64,000 bases of DNA from Alkalimarinus sediminis (GCF_026427595.1 NZ_CP101527.1:3963001-4027000); one strand, 5' to 3'. Shown: positions 47,401 through 56,096, numbered from the stretch's first letter. The notes: generated by a model from the sequence alone, not told the origin. Translations and numbers: made by a program.

Positions 47401-50400
47401 TGAACTTGAGGCAAAGCTATCAACTTCACTTAAAGTACCGCTATCACCTTTATTAACTTCACCTTTGGTATCCGCATCCATTTCGGCACCTAACAAGTTA
47501 ACAACGGCTGCACCACCGATACCGGCCGTACCACCCACGCCACCAGCGGCAGCAATGGTAGACAGTACTTTTTCACTGATCGATAAAACCGTTACGGGGC
47601 CTGTCGCATAAACAGTGCTATCATCAATCAAGCTAGATACACCACTCTTAATGATATTAACAGCAGCCCCAGCACCAACACCCGACGAACCGCCAGCTAA
47701 CGCACCCGCTTTGCTATCAATCGTGATGCTATCTGAGGCATTCACCATCAATGAATTAATGCGGTTTGTAGAAGTTCCAAGATTGGTGCGCTGAACAACT
47801 GCCTCAGTTTGGTTAGTAACGATATTAACCGCTGCCATACCAGCCACAGCAAAACCGCCGGCACCTGCACCGCTAATAGCGACGTCGGTAATGGCGGTAT
47901 CAGATTGAGCAACGACACTTACATTATCAGCATCAATGGTAGAGCGCTGCCCATTTACACCTTCAATGGCTGCTCGGGTGTTATTCTCGCTAAGCCCTAC
48001 GGTAAAGGTTCCAGCAACTGCCAGACCACCTGCAGCAATAGCGCCACCCACCAAGTGCATGTTGTTTTCGGAATCAGCTTTAACATCAACGGTTTGCGCT
48101 GTCACCGAAGCGTTACTAATAGTCGCTTCGGTATTGGCATTAAACTTGGCTAAAGAGCCTGTGCCCGCAACACCACCAGCACCTGCGGCACCACCGACCG
48201 CTAGCGAAGAAACACCTTGAGTAGAGTATGCTTCAACATCCAGGTCGCCTTTAGCATTTACATCACTGGCATTCTTAATCGACGCGGTCGTTGATCGCGA
48301 AATGGTCGTGACATCTGTTGCAGCCCCAACGCCCGCTTTACCTGCACCTGCAACGCCGGCAAAACCATTACCATAGGCATGATTACTTGCAGAGACGTTC
48401 ACTTGCTGAGCGGCATTCCCCCCTGCGCTATCGTCGTTTATCTGGGCGCCATCAATCAGTGCTGTAGTATTGCCGCCAATCTCATTCACATTAACAGTGA
48501 TACCGACTCCTAACTTGCCAGCACCTACATTGGCTGCAATAGCCTCAACATGTTGGGTAGCGGATGCATTAACCGCAACACCTCTAACGGTTTGTGTCTC
48601 TTTTTTATCTTTTAAAGTGATCTTGCCGTAGTTTTCCAGGTCAACCGCATTGCCCAAATCAATGGATGACGATAATGCACCACTCGCAACCGTTAATAGA
48701 TCACTGCTATCTTTGGCTTTTGCATTAACGCGGGTTGATGCGCCTTCAATACTCGCCTTAGTGGTACTACCAATATTGTTCACCACAACAGAAGCACCAA
48801 TACCTGCACTTGCGCCAATCCCTAAACTACCGGCTGCCACTGAAATCCTGTCATCATTTTCTGCAATAACACCAATGTTATTCTCTGCCGCCACTTGTGC
48901 GCCATCATAAATAGACGCTACGGTCTTATTATTAACAACATTGGAGGAGACTGAACCTGATATACCCACTGACTTACCCAGTGCGGCGCCCACAGAGATC
49001 GTTTCAATAGCAGCATCACTATTGACTTTAACGATTGCGCTTTCAGTTGTATTAACCGTTGTTGATGATCCATTGATAGACGCTTCTAGCTCTGTTTCAA
49101 TTCTATTCAGTGCGATGGCACCACCTACAGCCGCCTTGCCCGAGAGAGAGATTGCACCGGCAAGTGATTGAATCGTAGCGGCATTATTAGCGGTAATATT
49201 GATACGATCAGCATTAACCAGCGAGCCTTTGTCGATAGAAGCCTTAATGATTTGATCGATTATTCGGTTGTTAGTAACAGAAGCTGCCACCCCAAGGCCT
49301 TTACTGCTAGTTGAAACACCCAACGCTGCTGACAATGCTTTGATAACACCACCACTCAACGCATCAATAGTGACCATTCCTGCATTAACGATCGCGTTAG
49401 AAAGATAAGCGGCATTACTACCTTTAATGGTGTTTTGTGAATAGCCTCCTGCAAGCGCTCCAGAGCCGCTTTTGCCACCCGCATAAGACGCAGCACCAGA
49501 GATAACAGCAATATCAAGAGCATGGTCATCTGCCGTCAACGTTAGCGTGTCACTTTCTACTTCTGCATCTTGAATATAGGCATTCGTATTGGCATTTATT
49601 TCATTAATTGAGACCTGGCCTGAAATAGCCACACCGTAAGAGCTTTTCTTGCCGCCGCTACTACCACTTGTCGAAGAACTACCTGCCGATGAGCCACCAG
49701 AAGATGATCCACCTGAACTATCACCTGAACTATCACCTGAATCTGCCGAGCTACCGGTTGCCGCAGCGCCCGCAAACGAATACGCTTCAATACCACCTTC
49801 TGAACGCGCGGCAATTTCCAACTCATTCGCAGCCGTTACCTTTTTTCGATCAGGACTAATAGTATGATTCGTTTCAGAAGAGTGATTGCCAACAAATGCA
49901 TCTGCATGGCTTTCAACATTATTAGACGCAACAGAGGCACCTACGCCAAGCGATCCTGATTTAACAAAACCACCTGCTACGTTAAGAATATCAATATCAT
50001 TATCAGCAGTAACGTTAACATCATGCTGCGCATTGACTGTCGCTTCATCGCCTATTGATGCCTCGGTAGTCAACTCTGCATCAAACAGGGAAATGGCACC
50101 GTTTACACCGACTTTATCTGTTTTTCCACCTGCTACGGTAATCTCTATAGCATTAACCGTCGACTGAGCATTCACATTAACGTCACTATTCGCATCACCT
50201 GTAGCGGTAACTACAGCACCATCAGCAATAGTCGCAATCGTATCTGACGATAGTGATGTTAAGTTAATCGAACCACCCAGGCCTGAACCACCTCCGGTCG
50301 TAGGTTTTCGGTTTCTGGGGTCAAACCCCGCGGCATTAACCACATCGGTTTCTGTGGTCGCCAATACACCAATATTTTTAGCTGAAGCGTTGCCTGCGAT

Positions 50401-53400
50401 GGTTGCTTCAGCGTTGTTGCTCATATCAAAGACATTAACACCTGCAGCCAACGCAAAATCTGACCCTTTGGCGGCATTAAACACGCCTGAACTTAACAGT
50501 AAGGTATCAATACCGCCTGACAATGCATCCATAGTATCTAACGCTGAACCGGCATTGCTAAAGTCAAAAATGAAGGCTGTCGTGGGGTTTGGAACAACAG
50601 AGTTTGCGGTTACATCAAGTTGCTCACCGGCATTAACAATAGCGCCACTACCTATCGAGGCTTTGGCTGAATTACGGTAATCCCCCAACGCCACTGCGCC
50701 ACCTGCAGCTGCACCTTTCGAGGTCGAAAGCGCACTGGCTCCAATATAAACATCGTCTTGAATATCAGCATTGAGCTTTACATCTTTAGCGGCAAACACT
50801 TTACCGCCACGGTTAATATTAACCTCTGCGCTATTCTCCGAGTTCGCCATCGAGACTGAACCCGACAAATTCAATTTACCCGTTTTATAGGTAGGAATAA
50901 AAAAGTCCGCTATTAGCTGGCTATGCTTGTTGAGTGGGGCGATCATCGATGCCAACAAGCTATTTTTTACCTCTTCAACCTGATTCTTGAACTTGGCCAG
51001 ATACTTTAGATCTCCACCTTTCGAAGTCGCATCACTACTTACATCATGCTCACTTTCAATTTTGGCCTGTAGATAGATATCACCGTTCTTAGGTTTATCA
51101 TCATCGGTTTCTGTTGCAAGAGTTGCTGAACCTGTCGCGCGTACATCTCCGGCAATATCAATTTTTGCGGTATTAGAAACGTCACTATAAGCAAATGCAG
51201 CGCCTATAGAGCTACCACTGGTCTTGGTAGCAGACGCAGATGAACTATATTCAACCTCTATATTAGAGAGCATCTGTACTTTTGAAGCTTCAATTTCCGT
51301 ATCAACTCCAGTCTCGATAGTTGCTTGGTTCTCTGCTTTAACTACTGAAAATGAGACATCAAAAGGAATAGCATTTGAAGAGGTTTGAGTAATGACTTCT
51401 GACGTGGCTTGATTGTTAACCAATGCCTCTATGGCTGATACACCCGTTGCCAAAATGGTTGCCGTATTCAGTATTCGAATATTAGCGATGGCGGTTGAGT
51501 CAGACCAGGCCCCCCCTATCGGCAAGTTAAACGATAATGGATTGGTCTTGGATGTTGCTTTAGCCTTAATATTGGTATCGCCACTACTTAACAGCTGACT
51601 ACTACCTTTTACTTCAATCTTAGATGTCGCTTTCGAGCGGGTATAGTAGGCGCTATCGTTCACAGGGAAGAACGTATCAACAATCAGCTCTGAATCTGGC
51701 AGTGAGCTATCGTCGGTAAAGTCAGGCACTAAAGAAGTATCCGCTTCAGACACTATATTAATAGTTTCTGCTTCAATTAATGTATCGTTCAGCGTAATGC
51801 TAGCGTTTGCATCTTTATTAAACCCAAACCGATTAGAGGCATAAAGGTCAAGATTAACCGTACCGCCTTTAATGGTTGCTCCATTGGTGGTTATCGAAAC
51901 ATCGTCATCAAAGTTCAATAAGCGCTTTGCAAAAGCTTGTGTCTCTTCATTAGTGCCTGTACCCACAATATCGCCAAAGTCATTAGTGCCAATGATGTCA
52001 CTTAGCACACCATCACCAAAGATATACGTGGCAGGATCTATGTCATCGATATTAACGTCGGCCATCAAGTTGGTCAGGGTAACCGTACCGGCACGCTTGC
52101 CATTATTAGCATCGGCTCGTAACTGCGACCCCTTTTTTAGACTAATATGGTCTGCTTCTAAACGAATATCACCCGAGTCACCCACTGATTTGTCAGATTG
52201 ATCAACATCGCGAGTGGATATGAGTATATTCTCTTCAACTGTAATGCTGTTGTTGGCGATTAGTTCAAAATTTGTACCTGCCAAAACAATATCACTATTA
52301 ACTACTTCGATATCTTCAGGGTCGATCAATACAGTACCCGCTTCGCCCGCCTGAGCCGACGCGCTAAACTGGCCACCACTTAATTTGACCTTGTTTTTTG
52401 CGCTGAACTCTACTTGGCCACCGTCCCCGGTTGTGCCTGCATTCGCATTAATCGCAGCCCCTTGCGAAAACTCTGCGGAGTCATCAGACCATGTGTCAAT
52501 AACGCCACCACTGGAGTTTTGACCTTGTCCTTCTGCAGATAATAAAGCTCCGGTTTCAAGGGTTAGTTGCTCGCCAGCCCTTATCCTGATTTTACCTGCA
52601 TCAACATTATCACCACCATCAGCAACCACCTCACCTGAGAGGCGAGCGTCGCCAATAGCAACAATTTCAATTTCGCCATTGTTAACAATGGCGCCGCCGG
52701 CTACGTTTAGGCGGCTTATATTGACCACATCACTAAAGTCAGCCAAGCCTGATTGATAAACAGCACCGTTAAACAAGCCACCAGAAATATCGATATCTTG
52801 AGCCAGCAGCTTAATATCATCAATCGCATTCACCTTGCCTTTAATAGAAATAAGCCCATCAGGTGAAACGGGGATCTGACCATTCATCAATTGCTGTGCA
52901 GCCAAGTCAGACACAGAACCAGCGCTATCAAAGAATTTTTCAAGAAAGGATTGCGTCGGTGTGCTGATATTAATGCTGCCCACGTTAACACGACCAGTCT
53001 GCCCCACAACCACACCAAAAGGGTTAGCAAAGAAGACATTACCGCCAATCTGACCGTTTTTAACACTGTTGAGCACGCCATCAATATAGCTGCGCTGACC
53101 ATGCACTAAGTTAATCAAGTTATTAGTTTGTGCAGGCAAGTGGAGGTTTACCGTATTGCCAGAATAGACATCAAATTTATTAAAAGAGTTAAAGCCATTG
53201 CTGCCGCGAATGGTATTGGTTCTAACATCCGTAGTAGAGCCGTTGATTTGCAGCGAAGTCTGGGTTCTACCGTCCGTTACAATCTGAGCCGCAGACACAA
53301 TAAGTGGGTTAAATGTTAGAGAGAACGAAATAGAATACACCGCCAATTTTTTAAGGCGAGTATTGTTTCTCAGTTCAGCAGTATAAGTGTTTGAGGTGAG

Positions 53401-53418
53401 TGTATTATCTTGCGGCAC
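38380..53418 (-). CDS. Giant TpsA adhesin, LktA/filamentous-hemagglutinin family (5012 residues)
   Basis: The start is GTG at 53418 with AAGGA seven bases upstream. An extended signal peptide (ending LIVSAA) precedes a TPS secretion domain (about 45-330) with TIRGSNGFNSFNKFDV and an NPFGVVVG version of the NPNGI motif. The rest is a predicted beta-helix with long stretches of ~60-residue repeats (GVGGAVAYTSVKNN, GLGAAVTVSNVENN and others). It is interrupted by a Ser/Gly linker (about 1217-1260), a coiled-coil region (about 2890-3090), a Trp/Tyr-rich block (about 3520-3640) and a charged helical block (about 3840-4030). The C-terminus has a Cys pair (4991, 5000). It is exported by the TpsB downstream and should mediate adhesion or biofilm formation. 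Confidence 0.95.
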   Translation of the reverse strand: MPQDNTLTSNTYTAELRNNTRLKKLAVYSISFSLTFNPLIVSAAQIVTDGRTQTSLQINGSTTDVRTNTIRGSNGFNSFNKFDVYSGNTVNLHLPAQTNNLINLVHGQRSYIDGVLNSVKNGQIGGNVFFANPFGVVVGQTGRVNVGSINISTPTQSFLEKFFDSAGSVSDLAAQQLMNGQIPVSPDGLISIKGKVNAIDDIKLLAQDIDISGGLFNGAVYQSGLADFSDVVNISRLNVAGGAIVNNGEIEIVAIGDARLSGEVVADGGDNVDAGKIRIRAGEQLTLETGALLSAEGQGQNSSGGVIDTWSDDSAEFSQGAAINANAGTTGDGGQVEFSAKNKVKLSGGQFSASAQAGEAGTVLIDPEDIEVVNSDIVLAGTNFELIANNSITVEENILISTRDVDQSDKSVGDSGDIRLEADHISLKKGSQLRADANNGKRAGTVTLTNLMADVNIDDIDPATYIFGDGVLSDIIGTNDFGDIVGTGTNEETQAFAKRLLNFDDDVSITTNGATIKGGTVNLDLYASNRFGFNKDANASITLNDTLIEAETINIVSEADTSLVPDFTDDSSLPDSELIVDTFFPVNDSAYYTRSKATSKIEVKGSSQLLSSGDTNIKAKATSKTNPLSFNLPIGGAWSDSTAIANIRILNTATILATGVSAIEALVNNQATSEVITQTSSNAIPFDVSFSVVKAENQATIETGVDTEIEASKVQMLSNIEVEYSSSASATKTSGSSIGAAFAYSDVSNTAKIDIAGDVRATGSATLATETDDDKPKNGDIYLQAKIESEHDVSSDATSKGGDLKYLAKFKNQVEEVKNSLLASMIAPLNKHSQLIADFFIPTYKTGKLNLSGSVSMANSENSAEVNINRGGKVFAAKDVKLNADIQDDVYIGASALSTSKGAAAGGAVALGDYRNSAKASIGSGAIVNAGEQLDVTANSVVPNPTTAFIFDFSNAGSALDTMDALSGGIDTLLLSSGVFNAAKGSDFALAAGVNVFDMSNNAEATIAGNASAKNIGVLATTETDVVNAAGFDPRNRKPTTGGGSGLGGSINLTSLSSDTIATIADGAVVTATGDANSDVNVNAQSTVNAIEITVAGGKTDKVGVNGAISLFDAELTTEASIGDEATVNAQHDVNVTADNDIDILNVAGGFVKSGSLGVGASVASNNVESHADAFVGNHSSETNHTISPDRKKVTAANELEIAARSEGGIEAYSFAGAAATGSSADSGDSSGDSSGGSSSGGSSAGSSSTSGSSGGKKSSYGVAISGQVSINEINANTNAYIQDAEVESDTLTLTADDHALDIAVISGAASYAGGKSGSGALAGGYSQNTIKGSNAAYLSNAIVNAGMVTIDALSGGVIKALSAALGVSTSSKGLGVAASVTNNRIIDQIIKASIDKGSLVNADRINITANNAATIQSLAGAISLSGKAAVGGAIALNRIETELEASINGSSTTVNTTESAIVKVNSDAAIETISVGAALGKSVGISGSVSSNVVNNKTVASIYDGAQVAAENNIGVIAENDDRISVAAGSLGIGASAGIGASVVVNNIGSTTKASIEGASTRVNAKAKDSSDLLTVASGALSSSIDLGNAVDLENYGKITLKDKKETQTVRGVAVNASATQHVEAIAANVGAGKLGVGITVNVNEIGGNTTALIDGAQINDDSAGGNAAQQVNVSASNHAYGNGFAGVAGAGKAGVGAATDVTTISRSTTASIKNASDVNAKGDLDVEAYSTQGVSSLAVGGAAGAGGVAGTGSLAKFNANTEATISNASVTAQTVDVKADSENNMHLVGGAIAAGGLAVAGTFTVGLSENNTRAAIEGVNGQRSTIDADNVSVVAQSDTAITDVAISGAGAGGFAVAGMAAVNIVTNQTEAVVQRTNLGTSTNRINSLMVNASDSITIDSKAGALAGGSSGVGAGAAVNIIKSGVSSLIDDSTVYATGPVTVLSISEKVLSTIAAAGGVGGTAGIGGAAVVNLLGAEMDADTKGEVNKGDSGTLSEVDSFASSSKTGNQLDNIDETDLSTAERNAVESGASGSVNTPTTIFKTAAEIRGVNTVVDAGSVSVKAQDKTKVESTVGGLGVGSLGVGGAVAYTSVKNNVVATIDSGVDVNAATVSVQALAGKSDTTLANSAPFKVDLVNNPSGVNCQDVICSQALAGAAGIVGLGAAVTVSNVENNVSASLGGDLTGNGTGNVIVKADDSSSIYTDSVGASAGAAAAGVVVAHANKESTVTAKTADNTQLSSYKKLDVIANSQGTVEAKSLGAAGGLFAAGNGSDAEVTDKVKVTAALGDRTSTNTVFDQVSVKATATPNVKADAQGYTVSGGLTIGVSIAKAVASSSVLAQVGKNVLVNTQAFSVVAETLLSADGYTTKSRAIAAGGGLLAGLGATDSRVENNAKSELLIDENTVLNATNNLTLSAGGNSYSRADVTGINAGIVAAGSNNAKATSATKRTLEIADNVKITGGILTINAGGEDKTFAKAIAGSGGLVSGAASSAKTVNGNQSTISIGNRGATGGIDVNSAIITAKNTSRFNSQTDSTNASLLGASGASANNTVNSVVGLLFGTGAKLAARSIQLAANNTVRKTGLTGYNVYSGSGGAIDAAAAGSNTVIKNNTAINFGTASNIDLTGDRKTPGAFTVNVFNDIEAKDRSKLDSGGAIAIARAESFIHNSQNTGRILVDDSAALTSVGDIRMGIKTRTHLDANANAKTYGAAGAAQGHSIASANVDNSIDIGSNATMDAKGDMNLSVGADTSGVSSSYEIYANTDLYNKTVLPIETKPDADASLNQHNTITIAQHAELTSVGDARLLASKGDVAVKGYGVGKDLYREALAAVGSFFSNLVGGGDVSLDIKGGKTTNVASSTVKVDGKVEVGTENERILIIDSNGQVDTAQSSEGITVTKTTEVLSNTIQARIDELDEMITALESNVAGNSNSTSSGGELDTLNDELVAKRAEKTSVQGQITSNNSTIASNTSTINANNSDISGWNSSISTLNTQIAALDAEKDAALIQQKRNEIAALNGRVTTAQNQNATLASENSSLTSDNNNYSTIISSLTSEIADVESKISMAVAPADDIDPNNIDNLVGAYKAEKSWLEYRLNSLGGDTSTVGVLKVDQELTARSSNIYIEGDSLASSGGQLIAPGDTLINIENNSGNFLRTNKMTIPQEAGGKILFNGALVANESDINARNRGNTARFTTVETSADSTPTISVINKFLPQGGEMAPDIYIDEDISNISGLVDIRSLRGSVQIKDGVDIVADTIKLAAGKDIMVGYKEGIRNVGGDIKTHWNSYKNIAEASGNDYSTGSRTVENLLGISKPYDDPTYLAGNNIFISSQYLNINGVIQSGLPSRTVNIVGQVATDLAKEVADYQQAYDSGLQTERYFKNLKINNGIANDISKVAVFYDAVDKTLELEPVNIMGGYVEVYGHILNTSLGEIKVMDGYGTIDIDNETDIALRLTGLDTGSGIEGTVKITDTAYRTASNESLITVYKHLNNSVKTFTNASGVLDLDNAVSSTGGDFSFYQPLANQYYSWTDSVEVVKNATREKVKKHYFGISGGTKTYFTGYSSIERSRKSVSDDVIRVVAGHDEAYWYDKTYLSYASEWKTVAGSENVDEYVVYRKTTWDQARTETQYTLHNHNVKAFNPIKISFMGDDSGTIDVASNGKISIDGSIKNTKGNTTITSRNGQIVQGEPLAQMTVDQVTLNANQSIGSASSAIKMDLVEGGTVAATSTNGSIYLDEANGDMTIRTIQALKGDVSLSAERNIVGENSSHTINANNIDLVSLQGNLGSSAQSLSLNSNVTSGVTGGVTALAGGDVYLQELAGDMYVNAIESLGGDVSIVVNTGDVVDFNLVEVEDERAANNLLDALYNDMDLLGTNAENAKQQMIAAQERMKTREYQTYWKYRSQQADSTQYNDQHKVQLTAIEDDHYRNTLGWSDAEVADLEAKRTEDYHRLHASYGSLGDSVDGSFEYKIAENSDEWNGLTAGFSWTKPQLENSIGAGILKEVSDTELVIEDANIIGHNIEITANNGGIGYDNAASPMVIKLDGRTFTQLTKAEQLAIAAAESNDYQIISDNEIHITDFDDVDLDASGLVAATARDNIYLGSEQTLVLDEVSSTNGDVRLKVGGGLYADSNSTAAIKANNLIVEAASNSIGHLVNLTGGETRLDAMLIDVAAAGQLTARAGDSINITETTGNINVESIYAVNDVNLTTGGSILDASDDDLLDIRSDNLVLNAGDSIGSATNALEIGLNANGALNATASSGGVYIKSPKRDINVANIVANGDVSVTSGGGLAIASATGGIVSQLGMVTLDALGGISDSDAEDNNLLISAMNIIINSTTGSIGEASNSLQVDTLSLAANEFSAATGISVTEVMGDMAIAQAQSTDGVVNLVSAQGDIQLGAVSAGEAVSLIAKGSVLDANADAVNVDSKQVTIVAENGAIGSVADAIELAGIDTQLTASASGDIALAQTESNLLLAKVSSSLADVALTAKESILNGLATDDANVVGNTIALVSQNGSIGGQTKAVKINSAFSDQGQLTASAANDIYIEEVDGAMDIASMSIGASAGLVAEGDLLADELMALSGDLDVTSTNGNVVATTVTAANNASIDAAKDINVDTLKAGNNLFVASKANVQLNSLESGLDASINADETIQVADLSVTGNAELTAANIELGQAVIQGAARLNSVAQLMIGSIQSQQQLSLTSGGDIQANQLVAVLEGLTATSAGMVDIESATANTSVNIVAANDLSIGSVNAQSVVLESQRGDISNGLTQARQIRLAASGGVEAADIQVTESVDLEGDNIEADITHTGNTPTLLINATGYQNTLASNIDLTVKAVNETQIDKFYTANGEVATTSTRLSVADGWVTQKAAFATPKTDALVKNTDKALEAVDVQIFAEGDRFNLLIDDNYVKTDQYVVDYEPSHRVSSILGENQSLISQAEDAEAAVSAQIAAALRNAGVTSGLVGQSFVSYFLDQPMVNGMDISATASGPNDEHCALHPEAIECNELKDETFFDIR
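49709..49744. repeat. 12-bp in-frame tandem repeat in the adhesin linker
   Basis: Three units of (T/C)CACCTGAA(C/T)(T/C)(A/T) each encode four residues (DSSG-type) inside the Ser/Gly linker of the giant adhesin. As each unit is 12 bp, copy-number change would alter linker length without breaking the frame. Confidence 0.7.
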
Positions 53419-53875
53419 GAGACGATCCTTTCAGCGCTAACATTCAAGGCCTGAGAGGCTACTGTTAGGCTTCTCATAAGGGAACTAACACACCAACATA
53501 AGGCACAAAATTGATTTATGTTAATTATGTAACAAAATGTAAAAAAATAAAGCCTTTGTGAGCAAAAAATAAACACAGGTGAGACATAAGTACTGCAAAA
53601 AGTAGAGTTTTTACAGATTTAACATTAAATCAGCCAAATATCGCCCTGCCAATACAGCACCCTGTTTTCTGCTAGTCGTTAATTAAACCTATCCCAGGTT
53701 AAAGAAACGCCTGACCTCTTTGCTTGCACTCAAGGCAAAATACTTACGCCATCCAAATATACACTCCCCCCTAATACGTACAATACGAACTACTCCCAAA
53801 CGGCAAGAACTGCTAGGATTCAAAAACAACTGATTCGCACTCCCTCAGATAAAACCGACAACACAAGGAATCGTT
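53419..53875. other. 457-bp divergent control region, tpsA / SIMPL gene
   Basis: I see no gene here. The part next to tpsA is AT-rich on the minus strand and carries an imperfect GAGAGGC/GCTTCTC dyad about 50 bp before the GTG; no c-di-GMP riboswitch or sigma-54 promoter is recognisable. The half next to the SIMPL gene shows only a Shine-Dalgarno AAGGA before 53876. Both genes must have their promoters here. Confidence 0.6.
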
Positions 53876-54568
53876 ATGAGGCACACTCTTATTTTGGCAA
53901 TCGCACTGATATTGCCTTTTTCACTGTCCGCCCAAGCTGAAGATATTAACTACAACCTTTACCAGCTATCAGCCATTACAGAAGATGAAATAGACAACGA
54001 CGTGATGAGGGTGACGCTACTAGCTACTCACCAAGCGTCCGTGGCGGCAGAAGCCAATAAAGTCGTCAATAGACAGATGACTCCGGCGCTAGAAGTACTT
54101 AAAAAAACAAACGGCATTCGATATGAGACCGGCAATTACCAAACTCAACCGATCTATCAAAACCAACAAATAGCCGGCTGGAAAGCATCTCAAGAGGTTG
54201 AGTTAAAAAGCACCGACTTCAATCAGCTATCGATACTTGTGGGTAAACTGCAAAAAGACCTGAAAGTCACATCAATGGGCTTTGAGGTAAGCAAGGCAGT
54301 TCGCCAAAAGGCGGAGCAGCGACTATCTGTTGACGCGTTGAACCAATTTAAGGAACGCGCGCTGCTCATCCAGAAAACAATGGGCGCGAGCGGCTATCAG
54401 GTTGTGTCAATTGATGTCAACACAGACTCCCATCGCCCTCCTGTACGATATGCGATGATGAGAGCAGAAGCGGCAACTGCATACGACTCCCCCGGCCCTG
54501 CCGTTGAAGGGGGCAACAGCACCATCAAAGTAAATGTATCAGGCCAAATTCAATTAATATTTAATTAG
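53876..54568 (+). CDS. SIMPL-domain (DUF541) periplasmic protein
   Basis: A 230-residue protein with a signal peptide ending LSAQA and a SIMPL/DUF541 domain over most of the mature part: VTLLATHQASVAAEANKVVN, QPIYQNQQIAGWKASQEVEL and NVSGQIQLIF are typical. Relatives (E. coli YggE) reduce oxidative stress or act in envelope integrity, but no biochemical activity is settled. It is divergent from the adhesin operon and 79 bp upstream of the sigma-54 activator gene. Confidence 0.88.
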   Translation: MRHTLILAIALILPFSLSAQAEDINYNLYQLSAITEDEIDNDVMRVTLLATHQASVAAEANKVVNRQMTPALEVLKKTNGIRYETGNYQTQPIYQNQQIAGWKASQEVELKSTDFNQLSILVGKLQKDLKVTSMGFEVSKAVRQKAEQRLSVDALNQFKERALLIQKTMGASGYQVVSIDVNTDSHRPPVRYAMMRAEAATAYDSPGPAVEGGNSTIKVNVSGQIQLIFN

Positions 54569-54647
54569 CACCTGTATATATGTTTTGGGCGCGGTTTCAG
54601 TTGTGCTTTAATAACCCGCCCACTTACCCATTAAAAGCATCGACTCT

Positions 54648-56096
54648 ATGCAAGACACACTCACCCACACAGAAATCATAAATCTCAAGCAACGTTACGA
54701 GTTGATTCTGCAATCAATTGGTGAAGGTGTTTATGGTTTAGATAGCAATGGTAATACAACCTTTGTTAACCCTGCCGCCGAGGTGATGACAGGGTGGTTA
54801 TCTGATGACCTAATCGGTGAGGTTGTGCATGACTTTCATCATCACACCAAAATTGATGGGTCGCACTACCCTAGCTTTGATTGCCCGGTCTATAAAACCA
54901 TTCAGGACGGCATCGGGCGTCATGTCGACGATGAAGTGTTCTGGCGAAAGGATGGTAGTAGCTTTCCAGTAGAGTATGTGACCACTGCAATTGTTCGGGA
55001 TGACAAGATCATAGGTGCGGTTGTCGTTTTCAAAGATATATCTGAACGAAAACAGGCAGACGAGCAGCTAAAAGCCGCACTCTCTCAGGTTGAAAAACTA
55101 AAAGAGACGCTACAAGCTGAAAATCACTACCTAAGAGAAGAGATCAAAGAGGAGCACAACTTCTCTAAAATCATCGGCAACAGCCCTGCGCTACACCAAA
55201 TACTGACTCAAATTGAGCATGTAGCCCCCACCAATGCTTCGGTACTTATTCAGGGTGATAGCGGCACGGGTAAAGAGTTAATTGCTAGAGCCATTCATAG
55301 TGCCAGCAACCGGAAAGATCGCCCATTGGTGAAGGTCAACTGTGGCGCAATATCTCCTAACTTGGTTGAAAGCGAACTATTTGGCCATGAAAAAGGCGCA
55401 TTTACGGGCGCGCTTCAACAACGCATTGGCCGCTTTGAATTAGCAAACGGAGGTACGCTTTTTCTTGATGAAGTAGGCGAACTACCCCTCGATATACAAG
55501 TGAAGTTATTGCGAGTACTACAAGAAGGTGAGTTCGAGCGCGTAGGCAGTAGTACGACACAGAAAATTGATGTCCGAATCATAGCCGCCACCAACCGTAA
55601 CATCCTGGATATGATCGACAATGCAACATTCAGAAGTGATCTCTACTATCGACTGAGCGTATTTCCTATTCAGGTGCCTAGCTTACAGCAACGCAAAGAA
55701 GATTTACCCATGTTGGTGAATCATATTATGGGCCGTTTAAACCAAGCACTCGGTAAAAAGTACGAAGCCATATCCGCCTCTTCTCTCGAACAACTCAACC
55801 ATTATCACTGGCCCGGCAATATTCGGGAACTACAAAACATCCTAGAACGTGCGGCTATCGTCGGTCACCCTCCTATCTTAGAGGTCAATAATCTACCAAA
55901 CCAAATACAGCAAACAACAACTACTCTGCCTGCATCAACAACCTTGGCAGAAGTGGAGCGACAACACATCATTAACACACTCAATTCAGTCAACTGGATC
56001 ATTGCAGGTAAACAAGGGGCTGCAGCAATGCTCGACCTTCCACCTAGCACTCTTCGTTCGAAAATGAAGAAACTCGCCATTACACGACCTGCATAA
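54648..56096 (+). CDS. PAS-domain sigma-54-dependent transcriptional activator
   Basis: A 482-residue enhancer-binding protein. A PAS sensor (about 12-130; FVNPAAEVMTGWLSDDLIG) is followed by a coiled coil (about 132-170), an AAA+ domain with Walker A GDSGTGKE (203-210), the sigma-54-contacting GAFTGA (250-255), Walker B GGTLFLDEVGELP and the arginine-finger region, and a Fis-type HTH at the C-terminus (AAAMLDLPPSTLRSKMKKL). There is no receiver domain, so the signal enters through PAS, possibly a redox or small-molecule signal. The -24/-12 promoter and dyad just downstream make ccoG its most likely target. Confidence 0.93.
   Translation: MQDTLTHTEIINLKQRYELILQSIGEGVYGLDSNGNTTFVNPAAEVMTGWLSDDLIGEVVHDFHHHTKIDGSHYPSFDCPVYKTIQDGIGRHVDDEVFWRKDGSSFPVEYVTTAIVRDDKIIGAVVVFKDISERKQADEQLKAALSQVEKLKETLQAENHYLREEIKEEHNFSKIIGNSPALHQILTQIEHVAPTNASVLIQGDSGTGKELIARAIHSASNRKDRPLVKVNCGAISPNLVESELFGHEKGAFTGALQQRIGRFELANGGTLFLDEVGELPLDIQVKLLRVLQEGEFERVGSSTTQKIDVRIIAATNRNILDMIDNATFRSDLYYRLSVFPIQVPSLQQRKEDLPMLVNHIMGRLNQALGKKYEAISASSLEQLNHYHWPGNIRELQNILERAAIVGHPPILEVNNLPNQIQQTTTTLPASTTLAEVERQHIINTLNSVNWIIAGKQGAAAMLDLPPSTLRSKMKKLAITRPA

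Noticed and set aside
49596-49826. A minus-strand frame rich in Val/Gln inside the adhesin linker
   Set aside because: It is the frame-shifted reading of the Ser/Gly linker codons, not a gene.
39566-53319. Many long open frames on the plus strand opposite the giant adhesin
   Set aside because: They lack ribosome-binding sites and recognisable domains, and arise from the repetitive, low-stop composition of the adhesin codons.
53419-53640. Possible c-di-GMP riboswitch before the adhesin
   Set aside because: I could not find the conserved GEMM core or its paired stems; only a weak imperfect dyad is present.
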